Both the position numbers and the translations under genes were made by a program. DNA of 64,000 nt from assembly GCA_019637175.1 (NCBI GenBank), contig JAHBWD010000002.1, forward strand, positions 248,001 through 312,000, written 5' to 3'. The stretch comes from Labilithrix sp. (GTDB taxonomy: Bacteria > Myxococcota_A > Polyangia > Polyangiales > Polyangiaceae). Below are positions 53,971-62,090 of this stretch, in pieces. The notes beneath the pieces were generated by a model. That model was given only the letters and a program-made list of their open reading frames with translations. It was not told the origin of the DNA and made no database searches. Within the stretch, counting starts at the first letter, position 1. The number at the start of each line of letters is the position of its first letter.

Positions 53971-54921
53971 CTAGAACGTGCCTCGCACGACGCCGCCCGT
54001 GGGCCCGACGCTCACGGCGAGCGACGTGCTCGGCGTGGGCTTGCCCCAGACGAGGCTGTAGACGCCGAGCGCGACGCCGGCGCCACCCACGATGAACGCG
54101 ATCGTCGAGACGGTGCCGAGCGTCTTGCCGCTGTTCGCGTCGTCGACCTGCGAGCGATCTTCGCAGACGCCGCTCGGGCAGCTCGTCTTCGCCGAGCTCG
54201 CGGCGCCGAACGCCATCAGGCCCGTGACCGCGCCCGCGATCAATCCTGCGCCGCCGACGCCGAACCCGACGTAGACGAGCGGGCTCGTCGATCCGCTCGG
54301 CGTCTCGGGCGCCGAAGGCGCCGGCGCGACAGGCGCTCGCTCGGCAGGCTTCGCGGGGGCGCCGAGCCTGAGCTCGACGCGCTTGCTCTCGCCTTCGGCG
54401 ATCGCGATCGACGCCGTCGTGTCTTCGCGTCCCTTCGCGCGGACGACGATCGTGTGCGCGCCCGGGTTGACCGGCAGCGGTACGTTGAGCGACGCCGGAC
54501 CGAGGACGACGCCGTCGCGCTCGATCTCCGTGTCCGGCGGCGCGTCGGTGAGCGCCAACGTGATCCGCGGGACGCGCGGCTCGAGCGCCTTCAGCTTCTT
54601 CTCCGCTTCCTCGAGGATCGGCCTGTTGTTCTCGATCTCCGCGCGCGATCGCGCCTCGACCCAGTGCCCGAGGGCCTCGGCCATCTTCCCGGTCTTCTCT
54701 TCACACGCCGCGAGGTTGATGAGCGTGATCGCCTTGACGTCGAGGCGCAGGCTCTCGACGAAGTGCGGGAGCGCCTCTTCGCACTTGCCGGCTTGCGCGA
54801 GCTTGTAGCCGAGCTTCACTTGCTCTCGCGCGGCCGCAGGATCGCCCGCGCGCGCCGTAGCGCTCGTGAGCGAGCACGCAGAAGCGACGACGATGGCGCA
54901 CGCCACCCGACCAAGCCGCAT
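53971..54921 (-). CDS. Exported TPR / PEGA-like membrane protein
   Basis: Protein of 316 residues. After the signal peptide (ending about ATARA), TPR-like helices run to residue 110 (LGYKLAQAGKCEEALPHFVES). A beta domain at about 115-190 has a PEGA-type pattern (DTEIERDGVVLGPASLNVPLP, GAHTIVVRAKGRED). Two or three transmembrane helices occupy the C-terminal third (VYVGFGVGGAGLIAGAVTGLMAFG and TIAFIVGGAGVALGVYSLVW). There is no Shine-Dalgarno sequence; TACAAT lies 7 nt before the ATG. Confidence 0.78.
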   Translation of the reverse strand: MRLGRVACAIVVASACSLTSATARAGDPAAAREQVKLGYKLAQAGKCEEALPHFVESLRLDVKAITLINLAACEEKTGKMAEALGHWVEARSRAEIENNRPILEEAEKKLKALEPRVPRITLALTDAPPDTEIERDGVVLGPASLNVPLPVNPGAHTIVVRAKGREDTTASIAIAEGESKRVELRLGAPAKPAERAPVAPAPSAPETPSGSTSPLVYVGFGVGGAGLIAGAVTGLMAFGAASSAKTSCPSGVCEDRSQVDDANSGKTLGTVSTIAFIVGGAGVALGVYSLVWGKPTPSTSLAVSVGPTGGVVRGTF

Positions 54922-54928
54922 CGCCTCG

Positions 54929-54934
54929 ATTGTA
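54929..54934 (-). promoter_or_regulatory. Possible -10 element for a leaderless transcript
   Basis: On the minus strand, TACAAT (5 of 6 bases of the -10 consensus) lies 7 nt before the ATG at 54921. There is no recognisable -35 at the expected distance, only GC-rich sequence, so this is tentative. Confidence 0.35.
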
Positions 54935-55008
54935 CCGCGCGCCCCCGCGCCCGCGCCCGGCCGAAATCACTTATCGATGTGCGTTGGGGTGCGTTCCTCG
55001 CCCAGCGC

Positions 55009-56418
55009 TCAGAACGGCTTGTACAAATCGGCTGTAGGCGTCGCCTTGGGCGTCGGCGGCGCGTGTACGGGCGGGGGCGATGCTTGCACGTTTGGCTGGG
55101 CCGGCGGCTTCGCTGTGCTCACCGAAGGTGAAGGCACGGGTGCGGGCGGCGGCGGCGCGCTCGCCGTCGTGACGCCCGTCGCCGGCGCGCTCGGGAGCGA
55201 AGGCGCCGTCGAGAGATCGACCGGCGTCGTGTCCGTCGTGACCGGGACGGGGATCGCCGTCGCCGCCGCGGCGGTGCGCGTGAGCGACTTCGGCTTCTGC
55301 GAGACCGTCATGTAGATCGCGAACGTGAGCGCGCTCGCGACGAGCAACACCGCGGCGATCGACGAGAAGATCACCGCGCGTCTCCCCGCGGCGTCGACGC
55401 GCTCGCCGGTCAGCGAGAGCCCCGACTCCGGCAGCCCGCCCGAGTCGCGGCGCGGCCCCTCGGAGTCGCGCTTCGCGACGAGCGTCGGGTAGTTGCTCGA
55501 CGGCTTGTGCATTCCGGGCGGCGGCTTCGAGCTCGTGCCGATCGGGCGGCCCGGATCGAGGCGCACCTTCCAGAGCGCCTGGCGCATCTCCGTCACGGTG
55601 GCCCAGCGATCGACCTTCTCGAACTTGAGCGCGCGCGCGGTGAGCGCCTCGACGTTCGCGGGCACGCCCGGCAAGACGCGCGCGACCGAGCGCGCGGGGA
55701 CCGTCGCCGCCTTCACGAGGTGCTCGGACGTGGTCTCGGCCACGTGCACGAGCTCGCCGGAGAGGAGCGTGAACATCGTCGCGCCGACGGCCCAGATGTC
55801 CGTCTGCTTGTCGATCTCCTTCGGCTTCGAGAGCGCTTGCTCCGGCGGCATGAACGCCGGCGTGCCGATCATCTGGCCGGTCTTCGTCGCCGTCGCCGCG
55901 CCCGAGTCGTCGAGGATGCGCGCGATGCCGAAGTCGAGAACCTTCAGCGTGCCTTCCTTCGTGAGGAAGATGTTCGACGGCTTGATGTCGCGATGGACGA
56001 TGTTCTTCTCGTGCGCGAGCTCGAGCACCTCGAGCAATCGATCCATGTAGCCGAGCACCTCGTCGACGGGCAGACGCCCGCCGAGGCGCACGCGGCGCTC
56101 TTCGAGCGTCTCGCCCTCGAGCAGCTCGAGCACGAGATACGCGACGCCGTTCTCGTCGGCGTCGTCGTCGAGCACGCGCACCGTCCCCGGGTGCTCGAGG
56201 ATGTTGGCGAGGTAGCCCTCGCGCAGGAAGCGACGGCCGACCTCCTTCGACCTGCCGAGGTGATCGTGGAGCATCTTCACGGCGACCTTGTTGCCGTTGC
56301 GATGCGTCGCCTTGAACACGACCGCGGTCCCGCCGACGCCCAGGACCTCTTCGAGGTGGTACTTGCCGCACAGCGTTCGCCCGAGCCGATCTCGAGCAGA
56401 GGCGTATGCGACGTCCAT
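55009..56418 (-). CDS. Transmembrane Ser/Thr protein kinase
   Basis: Protein of 469 residues. The kinase domain covers about 15-290: Gly loop LGVGGTAVVF, VAVK, HRDIKPSN, VLDFG, GTPAFMPPEQ. A single transmembrane helix lies near 347-372 (AVIFSSIAAVLLVASALTFAIYM), followed by an extracytoplasmic tail rich in Pro, Ala and Thr with no folded sensor domain. The topology is that of PknB-like receptor kinases. I use ATG 56418 rather than a GTG four codons upstream. It lies 87 bp upstream of the TPR/PEGA-like gene on the same strand, possibly in one transcript. Confidence 0.9.
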   Translation of the reverse strand: MDVAYASARDRLGRTLCGKYHLEEVLGVGGTAVVFKATHRNGNKVAVKMLHDHLGRSKEVGRRFLREGYLANILEHPGTVRVLDDDADENGVAYLVLELLEGETLEERRVRLGGRLPVDEVLGYMDRLLEVLELAHEKNIVHRDIKPSNIFLTKEGTLKVLDFGIARILDDSGAATATKTGQMIGTPAFMPPEQALSKPKEIDKQTDIWAVGATMFTLLSGELVHVAETTSEHLVKAATVPARSVARVLPGVPANVEALTARALKFEKVDRWATVTEMRQALWKVRLDPGRPIGTSSKPPPGMHKPSSNYPTLVAKRDSEGPRRDSGGLPESGLSLTGERVDAAGRRAVIFSSIAAVLLVASALTFAIYMTVSQKPKSLTRTAAAATAIPVPVTTDTTPVDLSTAPSLPSAPATGVTTASAPPPPAPVPSPSVSTAKPPAQPNVQASPPPVHAPPTPKATPTADLYKPF

Positions 56419-56527
56419 CGTCCCAAACACTATCAGCTCGACCTCGGCGCGACACTGGACAAGGCCCGATTTCTTACGCGCCTCCTGCGGCGCACGTCGA
56501 TCTGTAAGGGCACGCGCGCGGGTGTAG

Positions 56528-56851
56528 TCAGTTGGGGACGGGCATCGTCTCGACGAGCCCGCCGCCGTCGGCGCGCCTCACGCTTCCCGTGCCGTCGGCT
56601 CCGAGCCCGGCAGCTCCGGGGATGCCGCCGGTGTCGGGCAACCCCGCATCCGCGGGCAACGCCGGACCGCCTTCGGGCGCGAGGGGCGGCGTCGGCGGCG
56701 GCCCGGGCAGCGAGATCCCCGCGGGCGGCGGGGGCACGGGAAAGATCTGTCCGTCCCCCGCGGCGGCGCCCGGGTGCGGCTCACCGGTTTGAAGGCACGC
56801 GCTCATCGCGGCCGCGACGCAAGAGCAGAACAGGATGACGGTCGGCGTCAC
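56528..56851 (-). CDS. Small Gly/Pro-rich lipoprotein
   Basis: Lipoprotein of 107 residues from a GTG start. The signal peptide ends in AAMSAC (Cys19). The mature part is low-complexity Pro/Gly/Ala (FPVPPPPAGISLPGPPPTPP), without folded-domain features, and probably an extended surface peptide. The leader contains tandem repeats. An overlapping plus-strand frame is also open but lacks a signal peptide, so I prefer this strand. Confidence 0.55.
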   Translation of the reverse strand: MTPTVILFCSCVAAAMSACLQTGEPHPGAAAGDGQIFPVPPPPAGISLPGPPPTPPLAPEGGPALPADAGLPDTGGIPGAAGLGADGTGSVRRADGGGLVETMPVPN

Positions 56852-56855
56852 GCGC

Positions 56856-56899
56856 TCACCTCATTCATGTCCTTCACCTCATTCACGCCTTCACCTCCA
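56856..56899 (-). repeat. Tandem 17-18 bp repeats in the leader of a small lipoprotein gene
   Basis: The plus-strand units TCACCTCATTCATGTCCT (56856-56873), TCACCTCATTCACGCCT (56874-56890) and a partial TCACCTCCA (56891-56899) are tandem. On the minus strand each unit reads as an AATGAGGTGA-type ribosome-binding-like motif just before the GTG at 56851. The rest of the 167-bp gap to 57018 contains no gene I can support. Confidence 0.55.
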
Positions 56900-57018
56900 C
56901 GAGCGGCCAAGCATCGGCCGTGCCTCGAGCGAAGCTCGAAGCTCGTCTCGTCGCGGAATGGCCCGTGCTACCGACGTGTTGATAGGCTGCCTGGGTCCGT
57001 TGGGGGCGCGAGAGCGAG

Positions 57019-57807
57019 ATGAGCACGGCCGCAACCGCGTCACACCCCACGGCAGCTCGGCTGCAAGATCGCCCCGGCGCATGGGTCGATCTCGGCCTGA
57101 CGCTCCCGATCTTCCTCGTCTACCAGCTCTCCGTCGTGTTCCTCGGCGTGCAGAACGCGACCGACATGGTGACCGGCGCGCTCCTCCGCTTGAGCGACGG
57201 GAGCCGCTCGACGTATCTCGTGGCGACGTTCGCGATCGGCGTGATCTTCGCCGGCGCGTTCGCGCTCCTCGGCCGCGGGCAAGCGTTCCGTCCGCGGAAG
57301 TTTCTCCAGATCGCGATCGAGGGCGTCGTCTACGCCGTCGTGATGCGCGTCGTCGCGGGGTACGTCGTCGGCAGCGTGTTCGCGGGGAACATCCAGTCCG
57401 AGGGACGCTTCGTCGGCTTCGTCATGTCGCTCGGCGCGGGGTTCTACGAGGAGCTCACCTTCCGCGTCGTGCTCTTCGGGCTCGGCGCGAAGCTCCTCGT
57501 GTGGCTCTTCGCGAAGCAGAAGGTGCAGCTCACGGGCGAAGCGCAGCTCATCCAGCCTTCGGGCGCGAGCCGCCTCGGCGCGTCGCTCCGCGTGCTCGCG
57601 ATCATGTCTGCGTGGGGCGTGGTGTGCGCGTTGATCTTCAGCGGCGTGCACTACGTCGGTCCGATGTCGGACTCGTTCCAGCTCGCGTCGTTCACGTTTC
57701 GCGCGGTGCTCGGGCTCGCGCTCACGCTCATCTACGCGACGCGCGGCTTCGCCGCGGCCGTCTGGACGCACGCGCTCTACGACGTCTGGGTGCTCGTGTT
57801 TCGTTGA
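57019..57807 (+). CDS. CPBP-family intramembrane metalloprotease (Abi)
   Basis: Protein of 262 residues with about seven transmembrane helices. The three CPBP motifs are present: EELTFRVVLFG (the paired Glu and Arg), FSGVHYVGP (His) and HALYDVWVL (His). Members cleave membrane-embedded substrates or protect against bacteriocins; the role here is unknown. The start is ATG 57019 with a GAGAG upstream. Its last 31 bp overlap the 3' end of the convergent MFS gene. Confidence 0.87.
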   Translation: MSTAATASHPTAARLQDRPGAWVDLGLTLPIFLVYQLSVVFLGVQNATDMVTGALLRLSDGSRSTYLVATFAIGVIFAGAFALLGRGQAFRPRKFLQIAIEGVVYAVVMRVVAGYVVGSVFAGNIQSEGRFVGFVMSLGAGFYEELTFRVVLFGLGAKLLVWLFAKQKVQLTGEAQLIQPSGASRLGASLRVLAIMSAWGVVCALIFSGVHYVGPMSDSFQLASFTFRAVLGLALTLIYATRGFAAAVWTHALYDVWVLVFR

Positions 57808-59021
57808 TCGAGCGACATCGCGACGAGCGTCGCGAGCGTCATCCCGATCGCCCCGGCGACGAACGGAAATCGCGGTCCGATCGCGCCGTAGAGCAGCCCG
57901 CCGAGCGCGGGGCCGAACATCCGCGCGAGGCTGGCGGCCGACTGATTCGTGCCCAGCGTGTTGCCTTGCGCCTTCGGGTCGGCGCGCTTCGAGACGAACG
58001 CGGCGACGCTCGGCTGCGTCAGGCCGTTGCCGATCGCGAGCACGCCTCCGGCGGCGTAGAGCGCGCCGCGGCCGAACGACGGCGCGGCGGCGAGGCCGGC
58101 GAACGCGAGCGCCTGGAGCGCCGTGCCCGCGCGGATGAGCGAGGCCTCGTCGTATCTCTTCGCGAGCGGTCGGATGAGCCCGCCCTGCACACCGGCCGCC
58201 ACGACGCCGATGAACGCGAGGACGAGGCCGGTGTCGAGTGCCGACATCCCGAACATGTCCTTGTTGAAGAAGCGAAACGTCTGATCGAGGACGGTGAACG
58301 AGAGGATGATCGTGAAGTTGACGAGCACCGCGCGGGCCACGCCCGGCCTCGAGAACGCGTCGCGCGCGGCGTCGAAGTTGAGCGGCGCAAGGCTTCGCTT
58401 GGCCGTCGCGCGCATCGAAGGCGGGAGCGACTCGCGCAGCCCGAACGAGGCCCACGCGAAGTTCACGACCGAGAGCCCGGCCGCGACGAAGCAAGGGACG
58501 GCGCCGGCGCGGCCGCCGATCTCGATGCCCGAGAGCGCGCCGCCGATCGCCGGACCGATGATGAACCCGAGGCCGAACGCCATGCCGATGAGCCCCATGC
58601 CGCGCGCGCGATCTTCGGGCTTGGTGACGTCGGCGATGTACGCGCTCGCGGTTCCGATGTTGGCCGTCGCGATGCCGCTCGCCGCGCGCGCGACGAAGAG
58701 CCAGATCACCGCGTCCGCGCGCAAGAGCGCGAGGCCGAGTCCGGCCATGCCGATCGCGGTGGCGAAGACGCTCCACAAGAGCACCGGCCGGCGCCCGACG
58801 CGATCGGAGACGCGGCCCCACACGGGCACGAAGAGGAACTGCATCAGCGAATAGATCGCCGCGAGGAGCGTCCCGACGAGCTCGCTCGTGTGGAACGTGG
58901 TGCGCGCCTCCTCCGCGAGGAACGGCAGCACGAGGCTGAAGCCGAGCAGATCGAGGAAGACGATCAGGAAGATGGCGCCCAGGCCCGACCGGCTGGGCTT
59001 CTGATCGTCGCGCGCTTCCAT
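57777..59021 (-). CDS. MFS transporter, drug-efflux type
   Basis: Permease of 414 residues with 12 predicted helices. Signature motifs are GRVSDRVGRRPVLL between helices 2 and 3 (motif A), and LGFIIGPAIGGALSG in helix 5 (motif C of antiporters). This pattern is typical of the TetA/DHA1 12-helix efflux group, but the substrate is unknown. It starts 24 bp after the stop of the gene at its right and overlaps the CPBP gene tail to tail by 31 bp. Confidence 0.88.
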   Translation of the reverse strand: MEARDDQKPSRSGLGAIFLIVFLDLLGFSLVLPFLAEEARTTFHTSELVGTLLAAIYSLMQFLFVPVWGRVSDRVGRRPVLLWSVFATAIGMAGLGLALLRADAVIWLFVARAASGIATANIGTASAYIADVTKPEDRARGMGLIGMAFGLGFIIGPAIGGALSGIEIGGRAGAVPCFVAAGLSVVNFAWASFGLRESLPPSMRATAKRSLAPLNFDAARDAFSRPGVARAVLVNFTIILSFTVLDQTFRFFNKDMFGMSALDTGLVLAFIGVVAAGVQGGLIRPLAKRYDEASLIRAGTALQALAFAGLAAAPSFGRGALYAAGGVLAIGNGLTQPSVAAFVSKRADPKAQGNTLGTNQSAASLARMFGPALGGLLYGAIGPRFPFVAGAIGMTLATLVAMSLDQRNTSTQTS

Positions 59022-59045
59022 CCGAACGCCGACGTTACCGCGCCT

Positions 59046-59789
59046 TCAGGCGTTTCCGCTCTTCTTTGCGTGCACGAAGGCCTCGAGGTTGCCCTTCGGG
59101 CCCTCGAGCGCGCTGTCGCACGTCCCGAGCACGTCGAGGCCTCCGGCGCGGACGTCTTCGGCCGCGGCCTCGATGGCGCGCGCCCGGATCTCGGGATCGC
59201 GCACGACGCCTCGGCTCCGCGACGCCTCCTCGCGGCCGACCTCGAACTGCGGCTTGACGAGCGCGACCAGCTCGCCGCCGGGCGCGAGCAAGCGCACGAT
59301 CGCGGGGACGAGCTTGGCGAGCCCGATGAAGGAGGCGTCGACGACGACCAGATCCGCCGGCCCGCCGACCATTTCCGGCTCGAGCGTTCGCGCGTTGGTC
59401 CGCTCGAGGACGAGCACGCGCGGATCGATCCTGAGCTTGTGCGCGAGCTGGCCGTAGCCGACGTCGACCGCGGCGACGAACGCGGCGCCGCGCTGGAGGA
59501 GGCAGTCGGTGAAGCCGCCGGTCGACGCGCCGAGGTCGACGCATCGCTTGCCGCCGGGCGCGACGCCGAACGCGTCGAGCGCGCCCGCGAGCTTCACGCC
59601 GCCGCGCGAGACGTACGGGTGATCTTCTCCCCGCACGATCACGCCGGCGTCCTCGGCGAGCATCGCGCCGGCTTTGTCGACGCGTTTGTCGCCGACGTAC
59701 ACCTTGCCCGCCAGAACGAGCGCCTGCGCGCGCGCGCGCGAAGGCGCGAGCCCTCGCGTGACGAGGAGCTGATCGACGCGGACCTTCAC
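59046..59789 (-). CDS. tlyA: TlyA-family 2'-O-ribose rRNA methyltransferase
   Basis: Protein of 247 residues. An N-terminal S4 RNA-binding domain (1-60, VRVDQLLVTRGLAPSRARAQ) precedes an FtsJ-type methyltransferase domain. SAM site DLGASTGGFTDCLLQRGA, catalytic-type residues in VSRGGVKL, VVVDASFI, LVKPQFEVG and NLEAFVHAKK fit the Lys-Asp-Lys-Glu set. TlyA methylates 16S and 23S rRNA and sets capreomycin sensitivity in mycobacteria. The start GTG 59789 overlaps the stop of the BtuF-like gene (GTGA). Confidence 0.88.
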   Translation of the reverse strand: MKVRVDQLLVTRGLAPSRARAQALVLAGKVYVGDKRVDKAGAMLAEDAGVIVRGEDHPYVSRGGVKLAGALDAFGVAPGGKRCVDLGASTGGFTDCLLQRGAAFVAAVDVGYGQLAHKLRIDPRVLVLERTNARTLEPEMVGGPADLVVVDASFIGLAKLVPAIVRLLAPGGELVALVKPQFEVGREEASRSRGVVRDPEIRARAIEAAAEDVRAGGLDVLGTCDSALEGPKGNLEAFVHAKKSGNA

Positions 59790-60703
59790 GGCAGCGCCAC
59801 GTCGGGGTGCAGGCCTCGCGCGAGCGTCGCGAGGCCGTCGCCGACGCGCGGCCCCGGGCGGAGGACGCTCTCGTCGGCGATCGCGACGACGCGGCCCTCG
59901 ACCACGGCGCGCACCTTCGTCCAGCCCGGCGTGTCTTTCGCGATGCGCTCGTGGCCGTGCGCTTCGGCGATCGCGGCGTTGACGATCACGTCCGGATCGA
60001 GCGTGTGTACGCGCTCGACGTTGATCGTCGGATAGCCGCGCCCGTCCGCGATCGCGTTCTCGCCGCCGGCGCGCCGGATCATCTCGTCGGCGAACGTCGA
60101 GGGGCCGGCGACGCTGAGCGGCTCGAGCCCGAAGACGAGGAGCACGCGTACGCGCGGTTTCGCCGCCACGGCCTTCTCGATCGCGGAGATCTTCGCGTCG
60201 AGCGCCTCGACGGTGCGCCGCGCCTCGCTCGCCCGGCCCGTCCGATCGCCGAGCCCGAGGAGCATCGCGTCGATCTGCGCGAACGACTCCGTTTCGGGGA
60301 AATACGTATGGATCCCGCGCGCTTCGAGCCGCTCGGCGAGCGTCGCGCCCGCAGGCCCGCGCGCGCCGACGACGAGATCGGGCCGCAGCGCGAGGATCGC
60401 CTCGAGGTTCGGATCGACGTACCCGCCGACCTGCGGGAGCTTCGTCACCTCCGAGGGCCAATCGCAGTACCGCGATCGCCCGACGAGCTTTTCACCCGCC
60501 CCGAGCGCGTACACGCCCTCGGTCGTCGACGGCGCGATCGACACGATCCGCGTCGCGATCGCGCCGGCGTCGTGCCGCGCGGCCGCCCCCTTGTTGCACC
60601 CCCCGAGCAGCAAGAGCAGCGCGAAAGCGAGAAGAGAAAAGATCTTCCGCGCCTCCGCGCCTCTCTTTCCCAACCTCTCGTCACCCCCGATCGAGCAGCC
60701 CAT
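59786..60703 (-). CDS. BtuF-like periplasmic cobalamin-binding lipoprotein
   Basis: Lipoprotein of 305 residues. The lipobox is LLGGC near residue 36. The two-lobe binding-protein pattern of BtuF is clear: RIVSIAPSTTEGVYALGAG, RSRYCDWPSEVTKLPQVGGYVDPNLEAI, LRPDLVV, then a long linking helix and INVERVHTLDPDVIV. It should bind vitamin B12 or a related corrinoid or haem. The BtuCD transporter is not adjacent. ATG 60703 overlaps the end of the sigma-54 regulator gene by 23 bp; an alternative internal TTG at 60673 cannot be excluded. Confidence 0.82.
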   Translation of the reverse strand: MGCSIGGDERLGKRGAEARKIFSLLAFALLLLLGGCNKGAAARHDAGAIATRIVSIAPSTTEGVYALGAGEKLVGRSRYCDWPSEVTKLPQVGGYVDPNLEAILALRPDLVVGARGPAGATLAERLEARGIHTYFPETESFAQIDAMLLGLGDRTGRASEARRTVEALDAKISAIEKAVAAKPRVRVLLVFGLEPLSVAGPSTFADEMIRRAGGENAIADGRGYPTINVERVHTLDPDVIVNAAIAEAHGHERIAKDTPGWTKVRAVVEGRVVAIADESVLRPGPRVGDGLATLARGLHPDVALP

Positions 60704-62048
60704 ACTTGTGCAGCTTCTCGATGAGGGCAGGCCGCGACACGCCGAGCCGTCGCGCCGTCTCGCTCTGGTTCTTGTTCGCCGCGTCGAACTCGCCCGCGAT
60801 GATCGAGCGCTCGAACGCCTCGACTCGCGCGCGCAGCGGGTGGCTCGGCCCGGGATCGCCCGCGTTCGCCGCGCGCGAGATCGACGACGGGCTGCCGGCG
60901 TCGAGCGATCGCCATAGCGCGAGCGTGAGCTTGTCGTCGGCCGTCAGCGCGAGGAGGCGCGCGACCGTGTTCTCGAGCTCGCGCACGTTGCCGGGCCACG
61001 TGTGCGCCTTGAACGCCTCGACGAGCGCCTGCTCGACGGTGACCTGCCCCATGCCGTAGCGATCGGAGTAGGTGCGCACGAACGAGTGCACGAGCGGCTC
61101 GACGTCTTCGGTGCGCTCGCGGAGCGGCGGCACGCGGATGGGCACGACGTTGAGCCGGTAGAAGAGATCCTCGCGGAAGCGGCCTGCCTTGGCCTCGGCG
61201 GCGAGATCGCGGTTGGTCGCGGCGACCAAGCGCACGTCGACGTTCTCCGCCCGCCCGCCGACGGGCTGCACGTCGCCCGATTGGATCGCGCGGAGCACCT
61301 TCGCTTGGATGGCGAGCGGCAGCTCGCCGATCTCGTCGATGAAGAGCGTTCCCTTGTCGGCCTGCTGGAAGAAGCCGGTGCGCGCGGCGTGAGCGCCGGT
61401 GAAGGCGCCCTTCGCGTGGCCGAAGAGCTCGGCCTCCGCGAGCTCGCCTGGAATCGCGGCGGCGTTGAAGCGGACGAGGACCTTCTGCGCGCGCTTCGAA
61501 TGCGCGTGGAGCGTCGCCGCCAAGACATCCTTGCCGACGCCGCTCTCGCCCGTGAGGAGCACCGTCACGTCCTTCGGCGCGACGCGCGTGACGAGATCGA
61601 GCACGCGGCGGATCGCCGGGCTCTCGGCGACGATCGCGCGGCCGAGCGAGGCCTCGGTGCGCAGCCGCGCGTTCTCGAGGCGGAGCGCGCGCGTCTCGAC
61701 GCCGCGCTTGACCGCGAGGACGAGCTCGTCGGGATCGAACGGCTTCGGGATGTAGTCGAACGCGCCCGCCTTCATCGCAGCGACGGCGACGCGCTCGCTG
61801 CCGTGCGCGGTGAGCATCATCACGGGCACGCTCGGGTCTTGCACGCGGAGCGTCGCGAGCACCTTCATGCCGTCGACCTCGGGCATCGCGAGATCGGTGA
61901 GCACGACGTCGGCGCCGTGCGCTTCGAAGTCGGCGATGCCCGCGCCGCCGCCGTCGGCGGTGTGCACGTCGAAGCCCGCGTCGCCGAGGACGGCCTCGAG
62001 CGTGAACCGCATCGCGGGCTCGTCGTCGATCACCAGGACGCGCGGCAT
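60681..62048 (-). CDS. NtrC-family sigma-54-dependent response regulator
   Basis: Protein of 455 residues. The receiver (1-120) has DDEP, phospho-acceptor Asp in VVLTDLAMP, Thr in MMLTAHG and Lys in IPKPFDP. The AAA+ domain (about 140-375) carries Walker A GESGVGKD, the sigma-54 contact loop GAFTGA, Walker B GTLFIDEIGE and the arginine finger region (FREDLFYRLNV). A Fis-type helix-turn-helix (about 410-455, NQSETARRLGVSRPALIEKLHKYGL) ends it. It lies 42 bp after the histidine kinase gene, its likely partner. Confidence 0.95.
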   Translation of the reverse strand: MPRVLVIDDEPAMRFTLEAVLGDAGFDVHTADGGGAGIADFEAHGADVVLTDLAMPEVDGMKVLATLRVQDPSVPVMMLTAHGSERVAVAAMKAGAFDYIPKPFDPDELVLAVKRGVETRALRLENARLRTEASLGRAIVAESPAIRRVLDLVTRVAPKDVTVLLTGESGVGKDVLAATLHAHSKRAQKVLVRFNAAAIPGELAEAELFGHAKGAFTGAHAARTGFFQQADKGTLFIDEIGELPLAIQAKVLRAIQSGDVQPVGGRAENVDVRLVAATNRDLAAEAKAGRFREDLFYRLNVVPIRVPPLRERTEDVEPLVHSFVRTYSDRYGMGQVTVEQALVEAFKAHTWPGNVRELENTVARLLALTADDKLTLALWRSLDAGSPSSISRAANAGDPGPSHPLRARVEAFERSIIAGEFDAANKNQSETARRLGVSRPALIEKLHKYGLLDRG

Positions 62049-62090
62049 GACGCCCTTTCTACTATAGGACCGGCGCGGCCGCGGCCGCGA

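Noticed and set aside
56532..56792. Plus-strand frame opposite the small lipoprotein
   Set aside because: It is Pro/Gly-rich without a signal peptide, while the minus-strand frame starts with a credible lipoprotein signal. The minus strand is the better call, though both are low complexity.
56891..57082. Minus-strand 63-codon frame between the small lipoprotein and the CPBP gene
   Set aside because: It is Arg/Pro-rich, has no motif or ribosome-binding site, and overlaps the CPBP start on the other strand.
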